A stretch of 64,000 nt of DNA, taken from NCBI RefSeq assembly GCF_013365535.1, contig NZ_CP053590.1:474001-538000 (forward strand), given 5' to 3'. Positions 7,806 through 16,898 of this stretch are shown here, in pieces. Positions within the stretch are counted from its first letter, which is position 1. Each line of letters begins with the position of its first letter. Source of the stretch: Aquimarina sp. TRL1. GTDB taxonomy: Bacteria; Bacteroidota; Bacteroidia; Flavobacteriales; Flavobacteriaceae. Under the pieces are notes generated by a model. That model was not told where the DNA came from and searched no databases. It was given only the letters and a program-made list of their open reading frames with translations. Position numbers and translations under genes: made by a program.

Positions 7806-8825
7806 TTACTTATTCATTAAATCTACAGTTAGCGTTACCTTAAAAATATTATTCTCTGTTGCTATTATCAATTCATGAGCTTCAGGATATAATAAGGTTA
7901 ATCGTTTCTTTGTATTAGTCAGCCCAATACCACTGCTTTTCCAGATCGTCTCCTGATTATCAGAATATTTTGAATCATATTGATTTTCTACATAGAGATG
8001 CAATTTCTTTTCTTTAAGTTTAATATCTATGATCAACGGAATTTTTTTACCTTTTGCTACACTTGAATATTTAAATGCATTCTCTATAAACGGAATGAGA
8101 AGTAATGGAGGGATCTTTTGTGAAAGATCATCCGTAGTACTCTTAAAATTAATTTCTATTTTATCTGCTAGTCTTGCTTTTTGCAAAGAGATATAGTCTT
8201 CTATAAAAGTAATCTCTTTACTTAATTCCACTCTGTTCTTACCTCCTTCATGCAACATATAATGTAGATTGTCTGACAACTTTAAGATTTTATCCGGCAA
8301 CCCTTCATCTTTTAGTAAGGCGTTAGAATACAACATATTCAATGTATTGAAAAGAAAGTGAGGATTCACCTGTGCTTTTAAGCCATTAAGTTCCGCATTG
8401 ATCCGATTTCTTTCGCTTTTCTCTAAAGCTCTTTGATTCATAATATTTTTCTTAAATCCCCAAAATGCTAAAAAGAATATATTTACAAACAGGTATTCTG
8501 CCAGTCTGCTAAAAAAGCAAATCCTTATATGACAATACATACATGAGATAACACTCCAATAACAACTAACATACACCATTAACAACATTAAAATCACCCA
8601 CACAAGAATAACAAAAGTCCTATTAGAAACTTTTTTAAATATAAAATAAGCCAGGTACACACTCGAACTAATAAATAAAAGCTCAATTCCTTCTTTTTCT
8701 ACATCAAAATGATAGTGATCCTCCCAACCTTTCTCCATCACTGGATAGAAAAAATAAATCACCCAGAATGCTATATGAAATATAATCTCTAATTCCCTGA
8801 TATTTTTGTACTTCATAAAATCCAT
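7806..8825 (-). CDS. LytS-type sensor histidine kinase
   Basis: This 339-residue kinase has four hydrophobic segments in the first 130 residues. A His_kinase domain follows with the phospho-acceptor motif LKAQVNPHFLFNTLN (about 160-175), then an HATPase region with PPLLLIPFIENAFKYS (N-box) and SSGIGLTNTKKRLTLLYP (G-box). It has no periplasmic sensor domain, so it probably senses a membrane or intramembrane cue. It follows the outer-membrane protein gene by 17 bp and precedes the LytTR gene, so the three are probably one operon with a shared signal. Confidence 0.94.
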   Translation of the reverse strand: MDFMKYKNIRELEIIFHIAFWVIYFFYPVMEKGWEDHYHFDVEKEGIELLFISSSVYLAYFIFKKVSNRTFVILVWVILMLLMVYVSCYWSVISCMYCHIRICFFSRLAEYLFVNIFFLAFWGFKKNIMNQRALEKSERNRINAELNGLKAQVNPHFLFNTLNMLYSNALLKDEGLPDKILKLSDNLHYMLHEGGKNRVELSKEITFIEDYISLQKARLADKIEINFKSTTDDLSQKIPPLLLIPFIENAFKYSSVAKGKKIPLIIDIKLKEKKLHLYVENQYDSKYSDNQETIWKSSGIGLTNTKKRLTLLYPEAHELIIATENNIFKVTLTVDLMNK

Positions 8826-8842
8826 GTCATAAATTTACATCT

Positions 8843-11149
8843 TTAATCCATTACCCCACTTTCATACTGCTTTTGTTTTTTATTTCTCTTTTTTATATCA
8901 CCACTTCTGAAATTATAGGTACAAGAAAATGACACTATTCTGGATAAGGGTTTATAATTAGAATTTTCATAAAACCCCGAGCCAAAACTTCTGTTCCTAT
9001 AACGACGTTGATTAAATACATCATCTAAGGTGACATTCAGATTCATTCGCCCATCTAACATCTTATACCTCACCCCTGCACTTACATAATTCACCTGTCT
9101 GGACGTCGAATAGAACCCTTTACTCTCTCCTTGATAATTCCACGTAGCATTTGCCCTAAGTTTTTTTGACAACTTTATCTGATTTCTAAATGTAATATTA
9201 TAATTCTCTCTATAATCATTAAAGAATTCTTCTGCTACCGTTGCATCATTGCGGCTCTCTTCTCTATTATAATTAAAGCTCAAATCATTATCCAGCCATT
9301 TGGTTGGATTAAGTCTCATGCTTAGACTCCCTCCATACCCTTCAGTTTTTCCAATATTATCCACAGTTGTAACAGTCACTCCCTCTTCGTTTAGAAAACG
9401 AATGGTCTGTATGAAGTTTTTCTTTAGTCTAAAATACACTGATGGATAGACTTCTATAATCCCTTTTTTAAACTGATATGACAATTCCATATTATCAGAA
9501 AATTCAGGTTCCAAATCAGGGTTCCCTACAAAAACTGCATACTGATTCCCCTGGGTTGTAAGTGGGTTTAATTGTCTTAGACCCGGTCTGGATGTTCTCT
9601 TGTTATACCCAAAAGCAATCGTGTGGTAATCATTATATGTATAACTCAGATGAAGAGAAGGAAATACATTAAAAAAATTGTTTTTTATTCGGGTGTTTTG
9701 CAATACAAAATCTCCAGTATTCTTATAATCTTCTGCCCGCAAACCTCCCTGAATATCAACATTATACAATTTCGTTGTTAAAATTACATAAGCTGCATGT
9801 GTTTCCTGATCGTTTATTAATTGATTTACATTTTCTAATACTCCTAATTCATTCTCTTCATCACTTTTACTATCCAGTCGCTGAAACTCCCACAAGTATC
9901 CTGCCTCCAACTTTAATTCATCGTTAATCGGTACATTATAATCTCCGGAAACATTCGATATGAACACATTATTTATTATCTGATTATCTGCAATTATTCC
10001 TTCTGGAACAATCGTATTCCTCAAGTCATTTTTATTATCAGAAAGTTTTGCATCAATTTCGAAAAAATGTTCTTGATTATTAAAGAAATGTCTATAATTG
10101 AATCCGTAATTCAATGTTTTATGAATATGAGGATTCAGAGTTCGTTGAGACGTAACTTCTTCTCCTCTTTCTTCTATAAAATTAGTATTGATATCATGAG
10201 AATTATCTGTAAAATCTACCCCTAAAGAAAACTCATTATTTTTATTCGGAAACCAATCAAGTCCTGTATTAAACCGGAAAACATCTCCATTAAAATCAAA
10301 ATGATTTTTTTGTTCAAAAGGATTTTCTCCTATTCTCTCCTGCAGTCCATCACCTTCAAAAAGCAATTTTCTGTATGAACCTCCTACTTTATAATTCACT
10401 TTTTCCTTTCCATACCCTAATGACACTCCCGCATTATAACCGCCTAGTGTATTTCCTCCGATATCAGCATTGAAATTTACTCCTTTTTGAACTTTCTTAT
10501 TCGTAATGATATTGATAATTCCTGTTAGCCCATTTGCTCTATATTTAGCCGATGGAGAAGTAATCACCTCTACTTTATTTATTTCATTAGCAGGTATCTG
10601 CCGTAACAATTCATTAACACTCAACGGAGAAGGTTTCCCATTAACTAGCACATTTACATTCTGACTCCCTCTTAATGAAATATTACCATTCTGATCTGTA
10701 CTGATATCCGATAATTGTTCCAAAACCTGAGAGGCACTACCTCCTGCTGCCAATATATCTTTCCCTACATTGATAACTTTTTTATCTATCAGTTGCGTCA
10801 CTGTTGTTTTTTCTCCTACTACCACCACTTCATCTAAGGACGATACTTCTGCTAACAGGGTAATATCTTTCTTTAATGCTCCTTTTACCTCTACATTCAA
10901 AGAAAATTTTTGATAGCCCATAAACTCTATTTCGAGCATATATCTTCCCGCTTCAATTTCTAAAAAATAATTTCCATCGTCATCAGTAATTCCTCCTTTT
11001 AAGAACGCTCCTGTTTCTTTTTTTAACACAACAGTAGCATAAGGAATTGGAGCCTGTGTTTCACTATCCTTAACAACACCAGAAATACTTTGAGAACAAA
11101 CAAATTGACTCCACAAAATCGACATAATCAACAATAATAACCGTATCAT
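8843..11149 (-). CDS. TonB-dependent-receptor-like outer membrane beta-barrel protein
   Basis: The 768-residue protein has a signal peptide (MIRLLLLIMSILWSQFVCSQ) and a carboxypeptidase-D-like beta-sandwich (ISGVVKDSETQAPIPYATVVL, about 22-105). A plug-like domain follows (DILAAGGSASQVLEQL, ISLRGSQNVNVLVNGKP, INKVEVITSPSAKYRANG). The barrel resembles the 'outer membrane beta-barrel protein' family (OMP_b-brl_3), ending LSRIVSFSCTYNFRSGDIKK. The last 15 residues after that are charged (KKRNKKQKQYESGVMD). It is first in an operon with a kinase and a LytTR regulator, and a direct repeat upstream suggests feedback by that regulator. Substrate unknown. Confidence 0.9.
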   Translation of the reverse strand: MIRLLLLIMSILWSQFVCSQSISGVVKDSETQAPIPYATVVLKKETGAFLKGGITDDDGNYFLEIEAGRYMLEIEFMGYQKFSLNVEVKGALKKDITLLAEVSSLDEVVVVGEKTTVTQLIDKKVINVGKDILAAGGSASQVLEQLSDISTDQNGNISLRGSQNVNVLVNGKPSPLSVNELLRQIPANEINKVEVITSPSAKYRANGLTGIINIITNKKVQKGVNFNADIGGNTLGGYNAGVSLGYGKEKVNYKVGGSYRKLLFEGDGLQERIGENPFEQKNHFDFNGDVFRFNTGLDWFPNKNNEFSLGVDFTDNSHDINTNFIEERGEEVTSQRTLNPHIHKTLNYGFNYRHFFNNQEHFFEIDAKLSDNKNDLRNTIVPEGIIADNQIINNVFISNVSGDYNVPINDELKLEAGYLWEFQRLDSKSDEENELGVLENVNQLINDQETHAAYVILTTKLYNVDIQGGLRAEDYKNTGDFVLQNTRIKNNFFNVFPSLHLSYTYNDYHTIAFGYNKRTSRPGLRQLNPLTTQGNQYAVFVGNPDLEPEFSDNMELSYQFKKGIIEVYPSVYFRLKKNFIQTIRFLNEEGVTVTTVDNIGKTEGYGGSLSMRLNPTKWLDNDLSFNYNREESRNDATVAEEFFNDYRENYNITFRNQIKLSKKLRANATWNYQGESKGFYSTSRQVNYVSAGVRYKMLDGRMNLNVTLDDVFNQRRYRNRSFGSGFYENSNYKPLSRIVSFSCTYNFRSGDIKKRNKKQKQYESGVMD

Positions 11150-11213
11150 AACTTATAATCCTTTACGTTTTTGACACGAAAATATGCCATACATACAGCT
11201 ATGATTAATTATA

Positions 11214-11242
11214 TCTGTGAAAGTAACAATATTGTCTGTGAA
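11214..11242 (-). promoter_or_regulatory. Direct repeat with 21-bp period, candidate LytTR operator
   Basis: TCTGTGAA occurs at 11214-11221 and again at 11235-11242, a period of 21 bp (13-bp spacer), with a perfect ACAATATTGT palindrome at 11226-11235 between and touching the copies. LytTR regulators typically bind two short direct repeats on the same DNA face about two turns apart. The repeats lie 65-93 bp upstream of the outer-membrane protein start, the right place for autoregulation. The match to LytTR geometry is what supports it; the base sequence itself is not diagnostic. Confidence 0.5.
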
Positions 11243-11263
11243 CGCTTTTTTACACTTATTACA

Positions 11264-13027
11264 CTAAAGTTCTGATGTCGCAAATTGAACTTCGTATAGG
11301 TTTCGGTAGTACCCCTTCTCCAAACGCAGTAACTCTGAATGATTTCCTTGTTCTACGATTTCACCCTGATCCATAACGATGATTGTATCAGCATTTTTTA
11401 TTGTAGCTAGTCGATGTGCAATTACAATAGAAGTTCTTCCTTTAGTTATTTTATCTGTTGCTTCTTGTATTAACTGCTCACTATAGGAGTCCACAGAAGA
11501 GGTCGCTTCATCTAATATGAGAATAGATGGATTCGCTACATAAGCTCTCAAAAAAGAAATTAATTGTCGTTGTCCGGAAGAAAGCATTGCTCCTCTTTCT
11601 TTGACATTATAATCATATCCTCCGGGAAGGCTTTCTATAAACGCATGAATACCTATTTCTTTAGCTGCCTTATAGACTTGTTCTTTTGTTATATCTGGAT
11701 TATCTAGTGTTATATTATTCATCACCGTATCTGCAAACAGAAACACATCCTGAAGTACAACACCTATGTATTTTCTTATTTTCTTTAGTTCCAGTGTTTT
11801 TATATCAACCTGATCGATAGAAATAACCCCGCTATCTATTTCATAGAATCTATTCAACAAATTGATAATGGTTGATTTACCGGCACCTGTTGCTCCTACA
11901 ATCGCTACAGTTTCACCTGCCTTAACATCAAATGAAATTCCTTTTAGTACTTCTTCATTCGCTACATAGCTAAACCGAACATTAGAAAATTCAATATTGC
12001 CTTTTACCGTTTTCAATACTCCTGTTCCTGAATCCTCTATCACTGCATTTGTATCTAATACCCCGAACACTCTTTCCGCTGCCACCATTCCCATCTGTAA
12101 GGTATTAAACTTATCAGCTATTTGCCTTAATGGTCTGAAAAGCATTTGAGAGAGTTCTATAAATGCCACGACTACTCCAAGCGTCAGTTCTTCTCCATAG
12201 GCTGCTTTTAACCCTCCGAACCATACAATTAATCCTATAGTAATTGAACTTGCCATTTCTGCAATAGGAAAAAAGATAGAGTTATACCAAACGGTTTTAA
12301 TCCATGCTTTTTTATGTTTATCATTAATCTCTTTAAATCTTCTATACTCCGTCTTTTCTCTCACAAAAAGTTGTACGATCTTCATTCCTGAAATTCGCTC
12401 CTGCACAAAAGAATTGAGATTAGAAACCTGTGTTCTTACTTCTTCGAAAGCAGCCTTCATCTTTTTCTGAAAAACCCGAGTAGCATACAAGACCAATGGC
12501 AATACTACAAAAACCAATAAAGTAAGCTTCCAACTTTTGGAAAGCATAAAACCAATAATCACCAACATCTTCAGAAGGTCACTAATAATTACAAAAAGTC
12601 CTTCACTAAAGATACTGGCAATTGTTTCTATATCACTAACTGCTCTTGTAACCAGCCTACCTACTGAAGAGGTATCATAATATTGTTTCTTAAAACGCAA
12701 CATATGATCGAACAGCCGTACCCGGATATCTCTCACTACCACTTGCCCTAACCAATTAGCAAAATAGATAAACAACAACTGAAATAACACCTCTAGCAGT
12801 AAAACTCCCAAGATGATCGTTATATAATAAACAAGTAACTCCCTATCCTTAGGGATGATCGCCATATCAATTGCCTTTTGCAGAAAATTAGGTCTCAAAA
12901 CCGCAAATACAGAAAGTAATATCGCTGCTACCCCTACAAAATAAAATGTAATTTTATATGGGTCTGTGTAACCAATCAGCCTTCTAAACAATTTAATATC
13001 AAACGCTTTACCCGTTTTTTTCGCCAT
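11264..13027 (-). CDS. ABC transporter, fused permease and ATPase (MsbA-like half-transporter)
   Basis: This 587-residue half-size exporter has six membrane helices in about 20-300. The nucleotide-binding domain has Walker A GATGAGKS (378-385), the Q-loop VVLQDVF, signature LSSGQ (482-486), Walker B with D-loop ILILDEATSSVD (about 502-512) and H-loop IVIAHRL. It functions as a dimer moving lipids, drugs or peptides; the substrate cannot be told from sequence. Its ATG lies 20 bp inside the 3' end of truA, so the two are translationally linked. It could be one half of a heterodimer, but no partner is adjacent. Confidence 0.93.
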   Translation of the reverse strand: MAKKTGKAFDIKLFRRLIGYTDPYKITFYFVGVAAILLSVFAVLRPNFLQKAIDMAIIPKDRELLVYYITIILGVLLLEVLFQLLFIYFANWLGQVVVRDIRVRLFDHMLRFKKQYYDTSSVGRLVTRAVSDIETIASIFSEGLFVIISDLLKMLVIIGFMLSKSWKLTLLVFVVLPLVLYATRVFQKKMKAAFEEVRTQVSNLNSFVQERISGMKIVQLFVREKTEYRRFKEINDKHKKAWIKTVWYNSIFFPIAEMASSITIGLIVWFGGLKAAYGEELTLGVVVAFIELSQMLFRPLRQIADKFNTLQMGMVAAERVFGVLDTNAVIEDSGTGVLKTVKGNIEFSNVRFSYVANEEVLKGISFDVKAGETVAIVGATGAGKSTIINLLNRFYEIDSGVISIDQVDIKTLELKKIRKYIGVVLQDVFLFADTVMNNITLDNPDITKEQVYKAAKEIGIHAFIESLPGGYDYNVKERGAMLSSGQRQLISFLRAYVANPSILILDEATSSVDSYSEQLIQEATDKITKGRTSIVIAHRLATIKNADTIIVMDQGEIVEQGNHSELLRLEKGYYRNLYEVQFATSEL

Positions 13028-13769
13028 TCAAATAAATATTTTGAGGATACTTAACTTCAGTAAGAAACAGTCCCTGAGCCGGTACAGAATAACCCGCATT
13101 ACTTCTGTTTTCACTTTCAATTATAACTTCCAAATCACATAGTTCCAGTTTCCCTTCACCTATTTCAATCAGTGTTCCCACAATTGCTCTAACCATATTC
13201 CTCAGAAACCGATTCGCACTAATCATAAAAACCATACGATCTCCTTTCGTCTTCCATTCTGCATTTGTTATAGTACAATTATACGTTTTTACATCTGTTT
13301 TAGACTTACTAAAACATTTAAAGTTGGTATAGTTTAACAACATTTTGGCAGCCCTGTTCATCTTATCTAAATCCAGTTCCTTTTTCACATAATAACTTGT
13401 ACCTGTTCCAAAAGGGTCTTTCCTTACATTTACAAAATACTCATAAGACCTGCTCAGAGCATCAAATCTCGCATGCGCATCATCAGTAACTCTATCCACA
13501 CTATGTATCGCAATATCAACAGGCAACAACGAATTCAACTTATAGGTAAGTAACTCTTCATCTATTGAAGTTATTACATCAAAGTGTGCCATTATTTTTC
13601 GGGCATGAACTCCTGCATCCGTTCTACCTGCTCCTACAATCTCTATATGAGTCCTGAGTAAAGTAGAAAGTGCTGTCTCTAAAACTTCCTGTACCGATAT
13701 GGCATTGGGCTGACGTTGCCATCCATGATAATTTGTCCCTTTATAAGATAACTCTATAAAATATCTCAA
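13008..13769 (-). CDS. truA: tRNA pseudouridine(38-40) synthase
   Basis: TruA converts uridines 38-40 of the tRNA anticodon arm to pseudouridine. The catalytic segment GAGRTDAGVHARK contains the essential Asp. Other family marks are YFIELSYKGTNYHGWQRQPN at the N-terminus and RFLRNMVRAIVGTLIEIG near the C-terminus. I place the start at TTG 13769 (reads MRYFIELSYKG, 253 residues, the usual length). An in-frame ATG at 13841 would add 24 non-homologous residues, lies upstream of a consensus -7 element, and would overlap the region before the divergent phosphoesterase. It overlaps the ABC transporter by 20 bp. Confidence 0.93.
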   Translation of the reverse strand: MRYFIELSYKGTNYHGWQRQPNAISVQEVLETALSTLLRTHIEIVGAGRTDAGVHARKIMAHFDVITSIDEELLTYKLNSLLPVDIAIHSVDRVTDDAHARFDALSRSYEYFVNVRKDPFGTGTSYYVKKELDLDKMNRAAKMLLNYTNFKCFSKSKTDVKTYNCTITNAEWKTKGDRMVFMISANRFLRNMVRAIVGTLIEIGEGKLELCDLEVIIESENRSNAGYSVPAQGLFLTEVKYPQNIYLNGEKNG

Positions 13770-13801
13770 AGCATTATAGTATTTTTGCGATAAAACAAGC
13801 A

Positions 13802-13829
13802 CAAATATACTTTTTCTAATTGAGTCAAA
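13802..13829 (-). promoter_or_regulatory. Promoter for truA-ABC transporter
   Basis: On the minus strand TTTG (13826-13829) is followed after 16 bp by TATATTTG (13802-13809), an exact TAnnTTTG. The spacing is a little short. The implied leader is about 25 nt to the TTG start at 13769, which supports that start over the upstream ATG. Confidence 0.55.
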
Positions 13830-13885
13830 GATTTTTTTCAATCAGCTTCTCAAACAGAAATAACATATATTCATATCAAACCGCT

Positions 13886-14380
13886 GTGAAAAAAATATTA
13901 CTCTTAAGTGACACACATAGTTATATAGACGATCGAATTCTCCATTATGCAAAAGAGGCTGATGAAGTATGGCATGCCGGAGACATTGGCGACCTCAAGG
14001 TTACTGACGCAATAGAAGCTATTACTCCCCTCAGAGCTGTATATGGAAATATAGATGACGATACAATCAGACGAACATTTCCTTTAGATCAGCATTTCAA
14101 CTGTGAAGGCGTATCTGTATGGATTACTCATATTGGAGGATATCCTCCTAAATACAACAAGATGACACGGGACAAAATTCGCCAAAACCCTCCTCACTTA
14201 TTTATATGTGGTCATTCCCACATATTAAAAGTAATTCCTGACAATAAAATAGGAACCTTACACATGAATCCAGGAGCAGCCGGTAAACACGGATTTCATA
14301 AAATGAGAACAATGCTACGCTTCACATTAGATAAAGGCAAAATTGAAAACCTAGAAGTTATTGAACTTGGAAAAAAATAA
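13886..14380 (+). CDS. Metallophosphoesterase, YfcE/MJ0936 family
   Basis: This 164-residue phosphodiesterase has all calcineurin-like metal-site motifs: LLLSDTHSYID, VWHAGDIGDL, YGNIDDD, ITHIGGYPP and FICGHSHI. Length fits the YfcE/MJ0936 family. The start is GTG at 13886 (MKKILLLSDTHS), which puts the first metal motif at residues 8-10. A frame reaching back to ATG 13820 would add 22 unrelated residues. The natural substrate is not known. It is divergent from truA and convergent with the DUF4293 gene. Confidence 0.88.
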   Translation: MKKILLLSDTHSYIDDRILHYAKEADEVWHAGDIGDLKVTDAIEAITPLRAVYGNIDDDTIRRTFPLDQHFNCEGVSVWITHIGGYPPKYNKMTRDKIRQNPPHLFICGHSHILKVIPDNKIGTLHMNPGAAGKHGFHKMRTMLRFTLDKGKIENLEVIELGKK

Positions 14381-14386
14381 TATAAA

Positions 14387-14419
14387 AAAAACTCGAAGTT
14401 GGCATACTTCGAGTTTTTT
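14387..14419. terminator. Bidirectional terminator
   Basis: AAAAACTCGAAGT and ACTTCGAGTTTTT form a 13-bp stem with a 6-nt loop (TGGCAT), with A-runs on the left and T-runs on the right. It sits between the convergent phosphoesterase and DUF4293 genes and can stop both. Confidence 0.85.
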
Positions 14420-14448
14420 AACGCACTAATACTACTAAGATTTTAGGT

Positions 14449-14859
14449 TCATCGTAATCGATCTACAGATTTTACAAGATGCTCATCCTTTTTGATAGCT
14501 TTATTCGCTATCACTAATAAAACGATAGAAATGATAGGAATAAGCATCCCAATACCTTTCTCAGAAACTACAGTTTCTCCAGATACATTTAGAGACCAAT
14601 AAACGAATAGTCCTAGTAAAATAAAGTTTAATAAGATATTGATACGCCCCAAAACAAATTGAAGCTTTCTATTTTTAAACATAAAGATAGCAATTACCGC
14701 TATCAACGCTATTACACTATAAATTCCGAGAAGGAAAGGGCTTTGAATCACATGTAACTCTTGTCCTTCTACTCCAAATCCATATGATAAAAAATTACTC
14801 ACCCCTGCTGACAAAATCGCAACAAACAGTAAATAAACACTTTGAACTCTTTGAATCAT
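14449..14859 (-). CDS. DUF4293 family membrane protein
   Basis: This 136-residue protein has four hydrophobic segments and begins MIQRVQSVYLLFVAILSAG, the usual N-terminus of DUF4293 proteins in Flavobacteria. I use the ATG at 14859. An upstream in-frame ATG would add 35 unrelated residues and would begin upstream of a consensus -7 element at 14885-14892. The function is unknown. It is divergent from rho, a neighbourhood I recall from related genomes. Confidence 0.85.
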   Translation of the reverse strand: MIQRVQSVYLLFVAILSAGVSNFLSYGFGVEGQELHVIQSPFLLGIYSVIALIAVIAIFMFKNRKLQFVLGRINILLNFILLGLFVYWSLNVSGETVVSEKGIGMLIPIISIVLLVIANKAIKKDEHLVKSVDRLR

Positions 14860-14884
14860 TAATATAATGTAATTACGTAAAATG

Positions 14885-14892
14885 CAAAAATA
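14885..14892 (-). promoter_or_regulatory. Candidate -7 element for the DUF4293 gene
   Basis: On the minus strand TATTTTTG is an exact TAnnTTTG, giving a leader of about 20 nt before the ATG at 14859. No TTG lies at the -33 position. Confidence 0.4.
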
Positions 14893-15074
14893 AGAGTTTC
14901 TTTTTATAAATATGTTTAAATTATTAAAAATAAAGTCGTATAATTGCACCACAAATCGTAACACCTTAGAACAAGGTCATTTATCTTCTAAATAAAATTT
15001 TCCCGTAAATTCTTCTTTAGAAAGTTTAAAATTCATTACCAAAAAAAAAGCGTAACTATTTTTATAAGTTTATA

Positions 15075-16775
15075 ATGTTAGAAATTTCTGAATTAAAAGC
15101 AAAAAAGCTTCCTGATTTGCAGGAAATTGCAAAAAACCTCAATGTCCCCAAATTTCGCACATTGAAAAAACTAGACTTAGTTTATCAAATACTTGACCAT
15201 CAAGCAGCAAACCCAGAAAAAATAAAATCTGCTACCCTTCCTAAAAAAGAAGAATCCTCTTCTAAAGCAGAAGCTAAGCCTACTGAAAAACCTGCTAGAC
15301 CAAGAAGAACACGAACAAAAAAGACCGAGGACACAGCTGTCAATAAAACCAACAAACCTGTTTCTCAAAAAAACACAGAAACAGCCCCTGTTCAAAACAA
15401 AGAAGAAAAAGCTCCTGTTAAAAAGGACAATAAAAAACCTACTTCTTCCAAGGAAACCAAAAGAACTCCAACAAATAAAGAGGAGAAAAAAAATACACCC
15501 TCTCACAATAAAGAGGAGAAAAAAGACAACAATCGCCCAAAAAATAATAACAATAATGGCGATAAGCAGCAAAATAAGAACAGGAACAACAACCACAACA
15601 ACAAGAAAGAAAACGGAAATCACGACAACAGGAACAGATACAAAGAACCTGATTTCGAATTTGATGCAATCATAACCAGTGAAGGTGTTTTAGACATCAT
15701 GCAAGATGGATATGGTTTTTTAAGATCAAGTGATTACAATTACCTTTCTTCTCCTGATGACATCTACGTATCACAATCTCAGATTCGACTTTTCGGTCTA
15801 AAAACAGGAGACACTGTATTAGGACAAGTACGCCCTCCCAAAGAAGGTGAAAAATACTTTCCTTTAATTAAAGTAAACAAAATAAACGGACTAGATCCTC
15901 AGGTAGTAAGAGACCGTGTTTCTTTCGAGCATCTAACTCCACTTTTTCCTCAGGAAAAATTTAATATTGCAGAAAAACAAAGCACAATTTCCACCAGAAT
16001 CATGGATCTTTTTGCCCCTATTGGAAAAGGTCAAAGAGGAATGATTGTATCTCAACCAAAAACTGGTAAAACAATGCTTCTTAAAGACGTAGCCAATGCA
16101 ATTGCTGCAAATCACCCAGAAGTATACCAAATGATTCTTCTGATAGATGAAAGACCAGAAGAAGTTACAGATATGCAGCGAAATGTAAAAGGAGAAGTGA
16201 TCGCCTCTACATTTGACAAAGAAGCTATTGAACACGTAAAAGTAGCAAACATTGTATTAGAAAAAGCAAAACGATTAGTAGAGTGTGGTCATGATGTGGT
16301 TATTCTATTAGACTCTATCACACGATTAGCCAGAGCATACAACACCGTACAACCACCAAGTGGTAAAATATTAAGTGGTGGGGTTGACGCCAATGCTCTA
16401 CACAAACCAAAAAGGTTCTTTGGTGCCGCTCGTAATATAGAAGGAGGAGGATCTCTTTCGATTATTGCCACAGCACTAACAGAAACAGGATCTAAAATGG
16501 ACGAAGTTATCTTTGAAGAATTCAAAGGTACCGGTAACATGGAACTTCAATTAGATAGACGCATTGCTAACAGAAGAATATTCCCGGCTATTGATCTTAT
16601 CTCTAGTAGCACAAGAAGAGATGATATTCTACTTGACGACACCACTATTCAAAGAATGTGGATCATGAGAAAGTACTTAGCAGACATGAACCCTGTAGAA
16701 GCTATGGAGTTCATTAACGATCGTTTCAAACAAACCAGAAATAATGACGAATTCCTCATATCAATGAATGGTTAA
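15075..16775 (+). CDS. rho: Transcription termination factor Rho
   Basis: Rho is the hexameric RNA-dependent ATPase that ends transcription. The 566-residue protein has a Rho_N helical domain (1-45) and an unusually long, charged Lys/Asn/Pro/Thr insert (about 50-192). A cold-shock-like RNA-binding domain follows (about 198-270, [19 protein letters not shown]). The ATPase core has Walker A SQPKTGKT (about 326-333), [13 protein letters not shown], Walker [17 protein letters not shown] (about 408-423), and the Q/R-loop region [16 protein letters not shown]. The insert is typical of Bacteroidota Rho and is likely disordered. It is divergent from the DUF4293 gene and followed by a strong terminator. 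Confidence 0.97.
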   Translation: MLEISELKAKKLPDLQEIAKNLNVPKFRTLKKLDLVYQILDHQAANPEKIKSATLPKKEESSSKAEAKPTEKPARPRRTRTKKTEDTAVNKTNKPVSQKNTETAPVQNKEEKAPVKKDNKKPTSSKETKRTPTNKEEKKNTPSHNKEEKKDNNRPKNNNNNGDKQQNKNRNNNHNNKKENGNHDNRNRYKEPDFEFDAIITSEGVLDIMQDGYGFLRSSDYNYLSSPDDIYVSQSQIRLFGLKTGDTVLGQVRPPKEGEKYFPLIKVNKINGLDPQVVRDRVSFEHLTPLFPQEKFNIAEKQSTISTRIMDLFAPIGKGQRGMIVSQPKTGKTMLLKDVANAIAANHPEVYQMILLIDERPEEVTDMQRNVKGEVIASTFDKEAIEHVKVANIVLEKAKRLVECGHDVVILLDSITRLARAYNTVQPPSGKILSGGVDANALHKPKRFFGAARNIEGGGSLSIIATALTETGSKMDEVIFEEFKGTGNMELQLDRRIANRRIFPAIDLISSSTRRDDILLDDTTIQRMWIMRKYLADMNPVEAMEFINDRFKQTRNNDEFLISMNG

Positions 16776-16797
16776 AAAGTCTAAATAACAATATTTT

Positions 16798-16830
16798 AAA
16801 GCGATCATCTTTTCGGTGATCGCTTTTTTT
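16798..16830 (+). terminator. Rho-independent terminator after rho
   Basis: AAAGCGATCA pairs with TGATCGCTTT (10 bp, 9-nt loop) and runs into a T-tract, 22 bp after the rho stop. Confidence 0.85.
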
Positions 16831-16898
16831 TATTTCTTTAAAAGAAAGTTTTCAGCAACAAACAAGACTAAGATTAACAAACTCTAAAAAAACATATC

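Noticed and set aside
15177..15669. Long minus-strand frames opposite rho with Cys/Phe-rich products
   Set aside because: They are the antisense of the low-complexity Lys/Asn-rich Rho insert; composition explains the absence of stops.
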